Shown: positions 1-7,658, counted from the first letter of the stretch. The stretch: 64,000 nt of DNA from Acidobacteriota bacterium (GCA_947465645.1 CANIBQ010000017.1:8275-72274); one strand, 5' to 3'. Notes: generated by a model from the letters alone, not told the origin. Program-made: numbers and translations.

Positions 1-888
1 CATGCCGGCGGAGACCGCGGACCTGAGGTCCTCCCAGAACTGACGCATCGCGGTCACGTCGGCCTTCGTCCCTAACTGTCCTTCGCCCGCGGCAAACACA
101 TCGAAGTCCAGCGCTTCGACGGCCTTCATGGAATCAATGAAGCCGGCCATCGGGTTGTGGTCAAAATCTCCCCAGGCCCCAGGCAGCGATTGCAATGAGC
201 CGGATACCGCCCCGTCGGCGATGAAATCCACGGCGTAGGCCACGCGTTCCGCTGGAAACAGGACGACGCTCGCATCGTCCGAGTGATTGATCCCGGGGTG
301 AATCAATTCGACCGTCGCGCCTCCCAGCGTGAGCGTCTTCCGCCCGGAGTACACGAGATCCGGAGCATGTACTTCACCCCAATACTCTGCCGGCGTGACT
401 CCCCCGTCGCCGTTCCGATCGAGGCGCGTGAATAACTGCTGAAAGCGGAGGGCCCCTGCCGCTTCGTCAAACTCGATGCGACTGTTCCTGTTGGTGTCCC
501 AGATACCGCCCGGCATCTGCGGCAGGCGCCCATCCATGGCGCGAGCCACGTGCTCGTGCGCAACGAACTGGGCGGTGTCGGCGAACACGTTCCCACCTTC
601 TATGTGGTCGTAGTGGCCGTGGCTGTAGATGACGTATCTGACCGGTACGCGGAATCGCTCGGCGAGTTCCGCCTTCAGCCAGGTCGCAAAGGGCGTATTG
701 ATCGGATCGGCGAGGATGATGCCGTCCGGGGTGACGAGGAAGACGTTGTGCAGGCCGCCCGCGGTGCCGCGATAGAGGTTGCCGGTAATCCTGGTGATGT
801 CGACGGCGGGACGAACGGGCGGCGACTGCGCAACGAGCGCCGCGGCTGATACGACCGCAAAGACAGCGGCGAGCAGACGCGGCGCCAC
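1..888 (-). CDS. MBL-fold metallohydrolase with two EF-hand loops (3' end outside window)
   Basis: The gene runs off the left edge, so only the first 296 codons are visible. It begins at a GTG (888-886), seven bases after the stop of the upstream small gene, and has a short hydrophobic N-terminus like a signal peptide. The metallo-beta-lactamase zinc motif SHGHYDH lies at 603-626. Two canonical 12-residue EF-hand loops follow: DTNRNSRIEFDE (463-498) and DRNGDGGVTPAE (385-420). Further on, HSDD and a DF-containing strand fit later metal-ligand positions of the fold. The likely role is an exported zinc hydrolase whose fold or activity depends on calcium; the substrate is unknown. The fold is confident and the EF-hand calcium role is inferred from the loop pattern. 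Confidence 0.85.
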   Translation of the reverse strand, partial: MAPRLLAAVFAVVSAAALVAQSPPVRPAVDITRITGNLYRGTAGGLHNVFLVTPDGIILADPINTPFATWLKAELAERFRVPVRYVIYSHGHYDHIEGGNVFADTAQFVAHEHVARAMDGRLPQMPGGIWDTNRNSRIEFDEAAGALRFQQLFTRLDRNGDGGVTPAEYWGEVHAPDLVYSGRKTLTLGGATVELIHPGINHSDDASVVLFPAERVAYAVDFIADGAVSGSLQSLPGAWGDFDHNPMAGFIDSMKAVEALDFDVFAAGEGQLGTKADVTAMRQFWEDLRSAVSAGM

Positions 889-895
889 TGAAGGC

Positions 896-1261
896 TCAGC
901 GCGTGACGGGGTTGCGCGCCGCGAGGATCTTGTTGACCTCGGGGTTGATCCCCTTGTCCATCCAGCGATCCAGCTCGGTCATCTGCGCCGGCGTCAGAAC
1001 GGACTTTGCATCCGCCTTCAGCGCCTTGGCGGCGTTCTCGATCGCCGCGTTGTACTTGTTGACGGCGTCCATCCACTGCTGGACCTTGGGGCCCGAGAGC
1101 TTCAGGATGCTGACGGTGTTGGTCGGGCACAGGGCACCGGCCTGCATCGTGTTGCAGAACACTTCGGGCGCCGGCGCAGCCGGCCGCTGGCCCGCGTGGA
1201 GCGTTGCGAGTGACATGGCGGCCACGAAGACGGCGATGGACAGACGGAGGATGGTTCTCAT
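896..1261 (-). CDS. small secreted protein of unknown function
   Basis: 121 aa. I chose the ATG at 1261 because an AGGGAG ribosome site lies just upstream and the protein then starts with a clear signal peptide (MRTILRLSIAVFVAAM, cleavage near LHA-G). A longer in-frame start at 1327 exists, but that stretch is the remnant of another gene. The mature part has two Cys residues (FCNTM, ALCPT) and is otherwise a predicted helical segment (VQQWMDAVNKYNAAIENAAK). No family recognised. The MBL gene follows after 7 bases, so the two are probably one transcript. Confidence 0.7.
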   Translation of the reverse strand: MRTILRLSIAVFVAAMSLATLHAGQRPAAPAPEVFCNTMQAGALCPTNTVSILKLSGPKVQQWMDAVNKYNAAIENAAKALKADAKSVLTPAQMTELDRWMDKGINPEVNKILAARNPVTR

Positions 1262-1281
1262 GATCTCCCTCGAATAATCGT

Positions 1282-1351
1282 TTAGAAGGCGAACGACAGG
1301 CTCACCTTCGCGAAAGCGGGCCGGCATGATCGAGGTCGGCTGCAGCCAGGC
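1282..1351 (-). pseudogene. remnant of the C-terminus of a TonB-dependent receptor
   Basis: Read on the minus strand, this stretch gives AWLQPTSIMPARF and then, after a one-base frame slip, AKVSLSFAF and a stop. The intact receptor at 33437 ends with PWLQPQSIMPARF followed by IKLGFQIDF. The match, the terminal Phe and the stop identify the last ~22 codons of an Oar-like receptor. An in-frame stop lies directly upstream, and nothing receptor-like continues towards 1414. It looks like the stump left by a deletion. Confidence 0.7.
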
Positions 1352-1414
1352 TCACGGTTGTCTAGGTCTGAGGGTACCGCAGGATCTGCCAATCCGGAAG
1401 TCTGCCCGGTGCCA

Positions 1415-2164
1415 CTACTTCCCGATGCGCAGGCCCTCGGTGCAGGTGTTCTCGTGAAGCTCGTCGTTGCCCTTGGCGGCGCGGCGGTAGCGCCGGACGA
1501 CTTCCCATGGCTTGGTGAACGCTTTCGGATCGGAGACCACCATCGCGTCTTCGAGCGTGTTCGAATCGACGAGGCGAATCCGCTCGGTGATGGTCATCGC
1601 GTCGCTGTGCGGCGAACCGTAGCGATCCAGCACGGAATCGTCTCGCAGGTTCACCGTCTGGACAACGAGCGTGTCGCCCTCCCATCGGCCCGTGGAGTAG
1701 CCGAAGTAGGACGGATCGAAGTCCTTCGGCATCGTACGGCCGTCGAGATAGACGCGCCGGTAGGCATCCATCCACTCGCTGAAGAACGCGACCTTGTCTT
1801 TCGACTGGACGATCTCCAGGCCGTACTGCGCGAGCGTGAAATACGGCATCCCGGGCGGGAGGCATCGGGCCACCGGTTCGGTCTCCTCGGAGCCGCTCTC
1901 GCGCGACGCCTGGATCTTCTTGTATCGATCCATGTACGCCGGGTTGAGCGGCGGGAGCTCCCCTGGCGCGGGCAGCCACCGGAGCGTCGTGCCCTCGCGT
2001 GGCGCGGCGGGTGCGTTGATCGTGCGCCACACACCGCTGAAGTCAGGCCGGGCACTGCCGCCCTCGCCGTTTTGCCGCGTCTCGGCCGGAACCGGTGCCA
2101 ACGCGACGCCGGCCACGACGGCCAGCAGTGCTATACGCAGACGTGACATGTTCGCTCTCATCAT
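1415..2164 (-). CDS. secreted protein of the GRWEGDTLVV family
   Basis: 249 aa, starting at ATG 2164 with an AAGGAG site upstream; a second in-frame ATG (MSRLRIALL) is the likelier start of the signal peptide itself. The mature protein carries the landmarks of a family common in Acidobacteria: PDFSGVW near the N-terminus, CLPPGMP in the middle, GRWEGDTLVVQT, then TERIRLVD and a DPKAFTKPW segment. Biochemical function is not known to me. It follows the DUF6152 gene by 9 bases, and the same partnership recurs at 5245-7555, so the two families probably work together in the periplasm. Confidence 0.75.
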   Translation of the reverse strand: MMRANMSRLRIALLAVVAGVALAPVPAETRQNGEGGSARPDFSGVWRTINAPAAPREGTTLRWLPAPGELPPLNPAYMDRYKKIQASRESGSEETEPVARCLPPGMPYFTLAQYGLEIVQSKDKVAFFSEWMDAYRRVYLDGRTMPKDFDPSYFGYSTGRWEGDTLVVQTVNLRDDSVLDRYGSPHSDAMTITERIRLVDSNTLEDAMVVSDPKAFTKPWEVVRRYRRAAKGNDELHENTCTEGLRIGK

Positions 2165-2173
2165 GATGACTCC

Positions 2174-2554
2174 TTAACCGCCTGCGCCGGTGGCGCCAAT
2201 GGCGCTGCCGTCGGCCCTGTTGGCGCGCACGAGCATGCCACCATTCGCCCCGCTCTTCAGTGGACGGATGACGACGGAAATCTTCTCCCCCGTCTTGATG
2301 ACGTCGCGCGACCAGCCGGTGCGCCGCAGGTTGCCAGGGGTTCCGCCTTCCACGTCCCATTCGGCCATGCCGCCCCGGCCATTCGGGACGTTGACCAGAA
2401 TATGGATGTGGGGGTTCGTCCACTGCAGTTCCTTGAGCTCACCGGTGATGGTGATCTCCTTGTTGTAGTCGAACATGGCAAAGCTGTGGTGCGCGAATGC
2501 GGGACCGGCCGACAGCAGGACGGCCGCAGCGATTCCCAGGAATCTGATGTTCAT
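2174..2554 (-). CDS. DUF6152 family exported protein
   Basis: 126 aa from ATG 2554; a longer frame reaches 2608 but only this start gives a proper signal peptide (MNIRFLGIAAAVLL, ending AFA). Cleavage after AFA would leave His-His-Ser at the mature N-terminus. The body has the family pattern ITGELKELQWTNPHIHI, then WDVEGG and a TGW motif. It is a small single-domain protein with no assigned activity; an N-terminal His pair plus NPH suggests metal binding, which is inference. First gene of a two-gene unit with the GRWEGDTLVV protein; divergent from the substrate-binding protein gene. Confidence 0.75.
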   Translation of the reverse strand: MNIRFLGIAAAVLLSAGPAFAHHSFAMFDYNKEITITGELKELQWTNPHIHILVNVPNGRGGMAEWDVEGGTPGNLRRTGWSRDVIKTGEKISVVIRPLKSGANGGMLVRANRADGSAIGATGAGG

Positions 2555-2664
2555 GCGGACGAATCCTACCCGTGTTCCCCTTCCCGGACAAGGGGTGAGA
2601 AGCCGCACTTGACGCCGAATTGCAGGGTGCGCGGGGCGACCCCGACTTGCTGCATGATTGTGGC

Positions 2665-3666
2665 GTGCAGCCGTCTCGACCTCGCGCCCTCGTCGTCGCC
2701 GTTCTTGCCCTGCTCATCGCGGTGAACGGCGCTGCGTGCAGGGCGACGGCCGAGCCCATCCCGTTCAAGGTGGGCATTTCCGAAGCGGTCAACACCGCGC
2801 TGGCCATCTGGGTGGCCGAACAGGCCGGCTTCTACACGGCCCAGGGGCTCGAGGTCGAGATCGTCAACATGCGCGGGGGCAGCCGCGGCGCACAGGAACT
2901 GCAGGCGGGTCGCCTCGACGCCATGCACGTCGGCCTGTCGTCCGTCTTGCTCGTCAATCGGAACGGCGGCAACTTGCGCACCGTCGCCTCGCTGAGCAAC
3001 GAGATCCGCTTTACCTTCTTCGTGAAACCTGGCGTGACGTCTGCCGCCGACCTCGCGCATGGTGTCGTCGGCGTGAGCACCTTCGGTTCGGAAAGCGATG
3101 CGACCGTCACGATCGCCCTCGCGAAGCTGGGCCTGGGCCGCGACGATGTGGTCCTGAAAGAGTACGGCGGAGGGACGCGCCGCATCGAGGCCGTCAAGTC
3201 AGGCGAGATCGCCGCGACCACGGTGAATGAGCCGGTCACGAGCCTGGCGTACGAGCAGGGTTTGAAGGCGATGGTGGATCTCGCCGCCGATCACATCCCG
3301 TGGCTGTTCAGCGGCATCGTCGTCAAGCAGAGCGATCTCGCTGCCCGTCGCGATGTCGTCACGCGATTCGTCAAGGCGACCATGGAAGGCAATTACCTTG
3401 CGCTCGCGGATGAGAAGCTGGCGAAGGACGTCCTGGCTCGTGAGACCGGAGTCACCGACCCGAAAATCATCGACATCAGCTACAAGGATTTCACGCTGCA
3501 GACCCCGCCCAATATCGAGCCGACACGCCAGGCGGCTGAGAATGTCATCGCGAACGCTCCAACGGGAGGGAGCTCGAGGGTGGAAGATTACGTCGACACC
3601 GGAATCATCGAGCAGTTGAAGAAGGAAGGCTTCGTCGAGGCCTTGCGCCGGAAATACGAACGCTGA
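2665..3666 (+). CDS. ABC transporter substrate-binding protein (SsuA/NMT1-like)
   Basis: 333 aa from GTG 2665 (VQPSRPRALVVAVLALL); an ATG at 2620 would add 15 uncharacteristic residues. It has an N-terminal hydrophobic export signal followed by the periplasmic-binding fold of the nitrate/sulfonate/thiamine-precursor group: FKVGISEAVNTALAIWVAEQ, AGFYTAQGLEVEIV, then SGEIAATTVNEPV and IDISYKDFTLQTP. A Cys (NGAAC) could be a poor lipobox. No permease or ATPase gene is adjacent, so the ligand and the membrane partner are unknown. A repeated hairpin follows the stop. Confidence 0.8.
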   Translation: MQPSRPRALVVAVLALLIAVNGAACRATAEPIPFKVGISEAVNTALAIWVAEQAGFYTAQGLEVEIVNMRGGSRGAQELQAGRLDAMHVGLSSVLLVNRNGGNLRTVASLSNEIRFTFFVKPGVTSAADLAHGVVGVSTFGSESDATVTIALAKLGLGRDDVVLKEYGGGTRRIEAVKSGEIAATTVNEPVTSLAYEQGLKAMVDLAADHIPWLFSGIVVKQSDLAARRDVVTRFVKATMEGNYLALADEKLAKDVLARETGVTDPKIIDISYKDFTLQTPPNIEPTRQAAENVIANAPTGGSSRVEDYVDTGIIEQLKKEGFVEALRRKYER

Positions 3667-3735
3667 ACAGCACGCGCGCCGCGGCCGGCTCTGGGCTCTT
3701 GGCTCTGGACTCGAGGCGGCTGGTTGTTCTCGTAG

Positions 3736-3757
3736 GCCGGGTCCTTTCGGACCCGGC
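3736..3757 (+). terminator. hairpin GCCGGGTCC-tttc-GGACCCGGC with T-rich tail
   Basis: Perfect 9-bp stem with a 4-base loop, followed by TCATTTTTGT, 70 bases after the substrate-binding protein stop. The same hairpin with the flank TCGTAGGCCGGG occurs at 11020-11041. It probably acts as a terminator but belongs to a dispersed repeat. Confidence 0.6.
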
Positions 3758-3778
3758 TCATTTTTGTACCGGGCTTTT

Positions 3779-4253
3779 CGTACGTAGTGTCCGCCTTCAG
3801 GCGGACACTCTGACGCGTCGGTCCGGACGCTCCGCTCCGGCGATGCGGCTCGGAGCCCGGTCAAACGCATTTCCGGGGATATGTCGGCGGCACGCGGGGC
3901 CCCTCGAACGCATCGCTACGCGGAGCATCCGGCCCGCCGCCGGTCTGCGTACGCGAACGGCTCCGGGAACGCCCAGATGGCCGAATGCCGAGACCGGCGG
4001 TGGCCGACTGTGAGCGGCGCGATGGGCGAAGCACAAAAACGCCGCGACGGCTTTCCTGGCGGAGTCCTCCCACACTCCGTTGGAACTTGCCGCGCCGAAG
4101 CCGTGACGAAGGCGGGGCATCCTCGCTCACGACGCGATAGTCGTCGAGCCGTCGCGAGCGGTTTTCCGCGCCGTCGAACCGGAGACCAAGCGGAACAACA
4201 CGTCCCGCGCCTCGGGGTGACGACGGTCCGGCTAAAGCCGGACACTACGTACG
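3779..4253. mobile_element. 475-bp MITE-like element with 15-bp terminal inverted repeats
   Basis: The ends are exact inverted copies: CGTACGTAGTGTCCG at 3779-3793 and CGGACACTACGTACG at 4239-4253. Each end also holds a hairpin (GTGTCCGCC-ttca-GGCGGACAC at 3787-3808; GTCCGGC-taaa-GCCGGAC at 4226-4243). The interior has no transposase. A 56-bp version of the paired ends, without interior, sits at 43431-43486. I see no clear target-site duplication. Confidence 0.6.
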
Positions 4254-4276
4254 ACTAGAGGCGTGTTGTGATGGAG

Positions 4277-5248
4277 CTAGGGTGTCGGCGGGGTGCAGCG
4301 CTCGGCGTTGGTGGGCCGGTCGCGGTAGACGCGGTGGCAGTTGGCGCACGCGTCGGAGATCTGGTTGGTGACCTCGCCGACTGTCGCCTGGTCTCTCGTC
4401 TGCGACGCCTTGTAGGCGGCGCGGCCGGTCTCGACCAGGCCCTGCACGTACTGCTGCCAGTCGGCGCGATCGACCGGTGCGGGCTTGCCGTTCTCGCATC
4501 GGCGGCCGGGCGTCAGCAGGAGCGGCGCCGACTCGGCGATCGCAATCGCGGCCGCATCAACCATCTGCCACGGCTCGTACACATCACCGTAGCGGGCCGT
4601 CGTCGTCGCCGCGTCACCGCGCGTCCCGCCCTTGCCTCGCGCGCCGGGATCCTGTGTCTGCACGTCGAAGAGGACGTTGGAGCTCGGAAAGAGGATGCCC
4701 CGCATCACCTGGTTCACGGTGCCGACGGCGGGAAAAGAAGCGGTCGTTCCGGCGGGCCGTGAAGGCCCGCCCCGCAAAGAGTCGGGTCCGCCCCGCATCA
4801 CGTCAGGTCCGGGCAGCGAGCCTGGTCCGCCAGGCACCTGAACGAGGGCGATTTCCTTGAGAGCGGCTTCCTGGAGCGCGGCGCGGCCGGCGGGCAGCTT
4901 GTTCGCCTGCAGGATGTAGGCGACCAGGTCGACCGCCTGCGGACGCGTGAGCGCGCCGGGCGCATCCGCCGGCATCGTGTTGTCGATCTTGTTGACGAGC
5001 TCCGACAGCGCCAGCGGCCCCCAGACACCGATGAACACTTCACCCGCGAGCGGCGGGGCCAGGTCGCCAGCCAGCGCCGCGCCGTGGCAGGCCACGCACG
5101 TGTCCTTGTAGACCGCCTCGCCCCGCTTCGCCTGATCGGCGGCGTAGACACCATCTCTCGCCGTGCGCGTCTGTTGCGCATCGACGCGCAGCGAAAGCGC
5201 CACCACCAGCGCGCAGGCGAACAGCGAACCAAGAACGCGGAACCTCAT
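4277..5248 (-). CDS. secreted two-haem cytochrome c
   Basis: 323 aa with a signal peptide (MRFRVLGSLFACALVVAL). The N-terminal half is a class I cytochrome c domain: CVACH with a downstream TMPADAP that supplies a plausible Met axial ligand. A Gly/Pro-rich linker follows (around residues 140-165). The C-terminal part ends in CANCHRVYRD, the arrangement of cytochrome c'/c556-type proteins in which the haem site is near the C-terminus. The likely role is periplasmic electron acceptor for the exported proteins encoded upstream. Its ATG overlaps the stop of the preceding gene by four bases, so it is translationally coupled and is the last gene of the operon. Confidence 0.85.
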   Translation of the reverse strand: MRFRVLGSLFACALVVALSLRVDAQQTRTARDGVYAADQAKRGEAVYKDTCVACHGAALAGDLAPPLAGEVFIGVWGPLALSELVNKIDNTMPADAPGALTRPQAVDLVAYILQANKLPAGRAALQEAALKEIALVQVPGGPGSLPGPDVMRGGPDSLRGGPSRPAGTTASFPAVGTVNQVMRGILFPSSNVLFDVQTQDPGARGKGGTRGDAATTTARYGDVYEPWQMVDAAAIAIAESAPLLLTPGRRCENGKPAPVDRADWQQYVQGLVETGRAAYKASQTRDQATVGEVTNQISDACANCHRVYRDRPTNAERCTPPTP

Positions 5249-6300
5249 TTGGCTTCCTGTCCAGCCAACCGCTCTTCGATCGCCGCCTTCGCGTCACCGC
5301 GTCTCATCGCCTCGGGTGGCGGGAGCTTCCCCTCTTCCTGGGCGCGCGCGTTCTTCAGCGTGCCGAATCCGTCCTGGTTGTTCTCGTTGCACGCGTACTC
5401 GAGCATCGGACCGTTGATGCGGTGCATCGGCAGCTCCACCGTCCACGGCCGCGTCCACGTGTTCGGATCGGTCACGGTGTAGGTGTGGACGATCGTGTCG
5501 TCGGCCGTGCGCGTGAACCGCTCGACGAGCCGGAATGCCGGCGACCCCTTCGTCTCGGGCGGCGTGCCCGGCGAACCGAGGAAGCTTCGTTTCGGCGTGA
5601 AGTTCATGGTCTCGACGACGAGCGTGTCGCCTTCCCAGCGCCCACGCGCATCGCCCGCGTACGTCGGCAGCGACTCCGGTCCACGCGGGAGGCCGTCGAG
5701 CCGGATGACCCGCCGCTCGGTGTTCCACTCGTACGTGAGGACGATGAAGTCGCGCGACTGGACGAGGTGATAGTTGCTGCCGTAGGGCGCGACGACGGCC
5801 GGCACGGCGCGGTCGTGGAAGACGCACCAGGCCGTGCCGCGATCGTCGCGCCAGGTGAGCGGCAGTGGCCCGCGCGCCTTTGCCGCGGCCATCCGCGCCT
5901 GATCGCGCTTTTGCGCCTCCGGCAGGAGCGGCGGCACCCGGCCGTCCGGTGGATCGATCACCAGCGAGGTCCGCAGGTTCGGCCGCGCGCCCGTCTGCAC
6001 GGGCGTGGCGCCGAAGTCGCCGTTCACGTAGTGGACGATCTGATCCTGGGAATCAGCGATCGCCCGGTTGAACGCATTGATCGCTTCCTGCTCGGCATAG
6101 AACGGCTTGGACGCCAGCTCACGTGGCCGCTCGAACGGCGTGTACGTCAGGTTCGTCCAGAACCCCTGCAGGTCAGGCTGGCCATCCGGTGTCCGCGGAA
6201 CCTTGTACGTCCCGGCCGAGGTCACCGATGGTCGCTGCTGCGCCGCTGCGTCGAGCGCCGAGCAGACCAGGAATGCGGCAACAAGACATCGCGTCATCAT
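5245..6300 (-). CDS. secreted protein of the GRWEGDTLVV family (long form)
   Basis: 351 aa with a signal peptide ending near DAAAQ. Family landmarks: PDGQPDLQGFW, RGTAWCVFHD, YGSNYHLVQSRDFIVL, GRWEGDTLVVETMNF, LVERFTRT, VTDPNTWTRPW and a C-terminal YACNENN. It is about 70 residues longer than the upstream paralogue. Function is unknown; the conserved GRWEGDTLVV strand and Trp/Asp-rich segments suggest a beta-rich periplasmic domain. It overlaps the genes on both sides by four bases (ATGA), so it is made together with its paralogue and the cytochrome c. Confidence 0.75.
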   Translation of the reverse strand: MMTRCLVAAFLVCSALDAAAQQRPSVTSAGTYKVPRTPDGQPDLQGFWTNLTYTPFERPRELASKPFYAEQEAINAFNRAIADSQDQIVHYVNGDFGATPVQTGARPNLRTSLVIDPPDGRVPPLLPEAQKRDQARMAAAKARGPLPLTWRDDRGTAWCVFHDRAVPAVVAPYGSNYHLVQSRDFIVLTYEWNTERRVIRLDGLPRGPESLPTYAGDARGRWEGDTLVVETMNFTPKRSFLGSPGTPPETKGSPAFRLVERFTRTADDTIVHTYTVTDPNTWTRPWTVELPMHRINGPMLEYACNENNQDGFGTLKNARAQEEGKLPPPEAMRRGDAKAAIEERLAGQEAK

Positions 6301-7139
6301 CGAGCGGGTCCCTTCTGGTACTTCCCGTAGAGCAGGTCTCCCACGATCTCCTCACACTTGAACTCGCCGAGCTGCATGTTGGGCTCGATGCGCCTGTAGA
6401 GGGGCATGCTGATCGTCCACGGGCGGGTGTAGACGTTGGGATCCTCGATCGTGGCCTCGTACGACAGGTGATCCGCGCCGATTCGGCGGATGCGTTCGAC
6501 GACATGCAGGCCGTCGGTGTGATAGTTGCCAGCGCGATCGAGGAACCTGACGCTGACCGCACCCTCCGGGTCGAGGGCGCCGATCGTGCTGCCCATGAAT
6601 CCCCGGCTGTCGATCACCAGCATCTCGCCGTCCCACCGGCCGTTCGACCAGCCCATCCAGGTATCGGCCGGCGGCGCGCCGGTGCTGTTCATGTTGATGG
6701 TGCGCTGGGCGGTGGCGAATTCCGACATCATCATGATGTATTCGCCAGACTGGACGATCTGCACTGGGTAGGGCATGTACATCATGCGCGGCACGCCGGG
6801 CAGGTAGCACTTGATCTCACCGTCTTCGCGCAGGGCGTTGGCGGCGTACTTCTTCTTCAGCGCCAGCGCCTCGGGTCGATACGGGATCGGCCCGCCGATG
6901 ACGACCCCCGGCCCCGGGGGCACGGCATGCGCGGCCCCCAGTTGCGCGACCGGCCCGGCCGCCGCCTGGTGGGCTTCGAGATCCCAATGCGCGGTGTTGA
7001 GCGCCTGCCAGAAGCCATTGAGATCCGGCTGGCCGGCGGCGGTGCGGGGGGCGCGGTAGGTCGCCTGGCTTTCTCCGGGCCGCGCGAACGCGAGCACCAG
7101 GCAGCCGGCCGCGAGGGCCAGGGCGAGCGTCGCCTTCAC
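6297..7139 (-). CDS. secreted protein of the GRWEGDTLVV family
   Basis: 280 aa from GTG 7139, whose bases overlap the stop TGA of the DUF6152 gene (7138-7136); the frame stays open to 7481, but upstream it is only the shadow of DUF6152. Signal peptide VKATLALALAAGCLVLAF. Family landmarks: AAGQPDLNGFWQALN, CYLPGVPRMMYMPYPVQI, MGWSNGRWDGEMLVID (a diverged GRWEGDTLVV), VVERIRRI, IEDPNVYTRPW and a C-terminal EFKCEE. The two paralogues in this operon are clearly diverged, so they may have different partners or substrates. Confidence 0.75.
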   Translation of the reverse strand: MKATLALALAAGCLVLAFARPGESQATYRAPRTAAGQPDLNGFWQALNTAHWDLEAHQAAAGPVAQLGAAHAVPPGPGVVIGGPIPYRPEALALKKKYAANALREDGEIKCYLPGVPRMMYMPYPVQIVQSGEYIMMMSEFATAQRTINMNSTGAPPADTWMGWSNGRWDGEMLVIDSRGFMGSTIGALDPEGAVSVRFLDRAGNYHTDGLHVVERIRRIGADHLSYEATIEDPNVYTRPWTISMPLYRRIEPNMQLGEFKCEEIVGDLLYGKYQKGPAR

Positions 7140-7555
7140 TTCAGATTTCCACGCGCCTTGGCTGTGGCTTCGGCCCCTTCGTTGGCCAGGAAGAACTCCT
7201 TGCCGTCGGCCCGCTCGTACTTGACCCCTGCCACGAGGTTCGACCCGTCTCTCGAGCCGTAGCCATGGACGGTGAGCTCCTCGCCAACTTTGAGGGTGTC
7301 CTTGGTGATGCCGTTGCGGACCAGGCCGTTCGGCGGTCCGCCCTCGATGCCCCACTTGGTGACCGCGCCGTCCGCGCCTTTGACGTCGATCCAGATCCAC
7401 CCGTGCGGATTGACGAGTTCCACCTTTGCGAGCGTCCCTTTCAGGACGAGCGGCTTGTCCTCGCTGAAGACGGTGTTCCACGAGTGGTGGGCGCCGGTCG
7501 GCGCCGAGCTCATGATCAGACCGATGCCGAGTAGGCCAAGCGTCCTCGCATGCAT
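7136..7555 (-). CDS. DUF6152 family exported protein
   Basis: 139 aa from ATG 7555, preceded by AAGGAGCGAGG. Signal peptide MHARTLGLLGIGLIMSS; cleavage after PTGA would leave His-His-Ser-Trp at the mature N-terminus, as in the paralogue at 2174. Family pattern LKGTLAKVELVNPHGWIWI, then KWGIEGG and VHGYGSRDGSN. It is the first gene of a four-gene overlapping operon (DUF6152, two GRWEGDTLVV proteins, cytochrome c) that diverges from the TonB receptor at 7659. Function unknown; metal binding by the N-terminal His pair is a hypothesis. Confidence 0.75.
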   Translation of the reverse strand: MHARTLGLLGIGLIMSSAPTGAHHSWNTVFSEDKPLVLKGTLAKVELVNPHGWIWIDVKGADGAVTKWGIEGGPPNGLVRNGITKDTLKVGEELTVHGYGSRDGSNLVAGVKYERADGKEFFLANEGAEATAKARGNLK

Positions 7556-7580
7556 GTTCCTCGCTCCTTGTCCGTCTGGC

Positions 7581-7608
7581 TTGACAGGACCGCCGCAGGC
7601 TCTATAGT
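7581..7608 (+). promoter_or_regulatory. sigma-70-type promoter for the TonB receptor at 7659
   Basis: TTGACA at 7581-7586 and TATAGT at 7603-7608 are separated by 16 bases. A start near 7615 would give a leader of about 45 bases ending in an AGGAG ribosome site. It is the best consensus promoter seen in the window. Confidence 0.65.
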
Positions 7609-7658
7609 AGCGCCACATTCAGCCATTCAGTCGTGGCTCGCTCCAGGAGAGGAATGCA

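Larger units (their letters stand above)
3667..4276. other. 610-bp stretch without a credible gene
   Basis: Apart from the hairpin at 3736 and the inverted-repeat element at 3779-4253, I see nothing coding. Open frames on both strands are Arg/Pro/Ser-rich, overlap one another, and lack ribosome sites or recognisable motifs. Confidence 0.6.

Noticed and set aside
1262..1327. N-terminal extension MPARFREGEPVV of the small secreted protein
   Set aside because: It is the receptor remnant read through in frame; the signal peptide and ribosome site support ATG 1261.
3797..4130. Two Arg/Ser/Pro-rich minus-strand frames inside the 475-bp element
   Set aside because: They overlap in different frames, have no ribosome sites and reflect high-GC repeat sequence.
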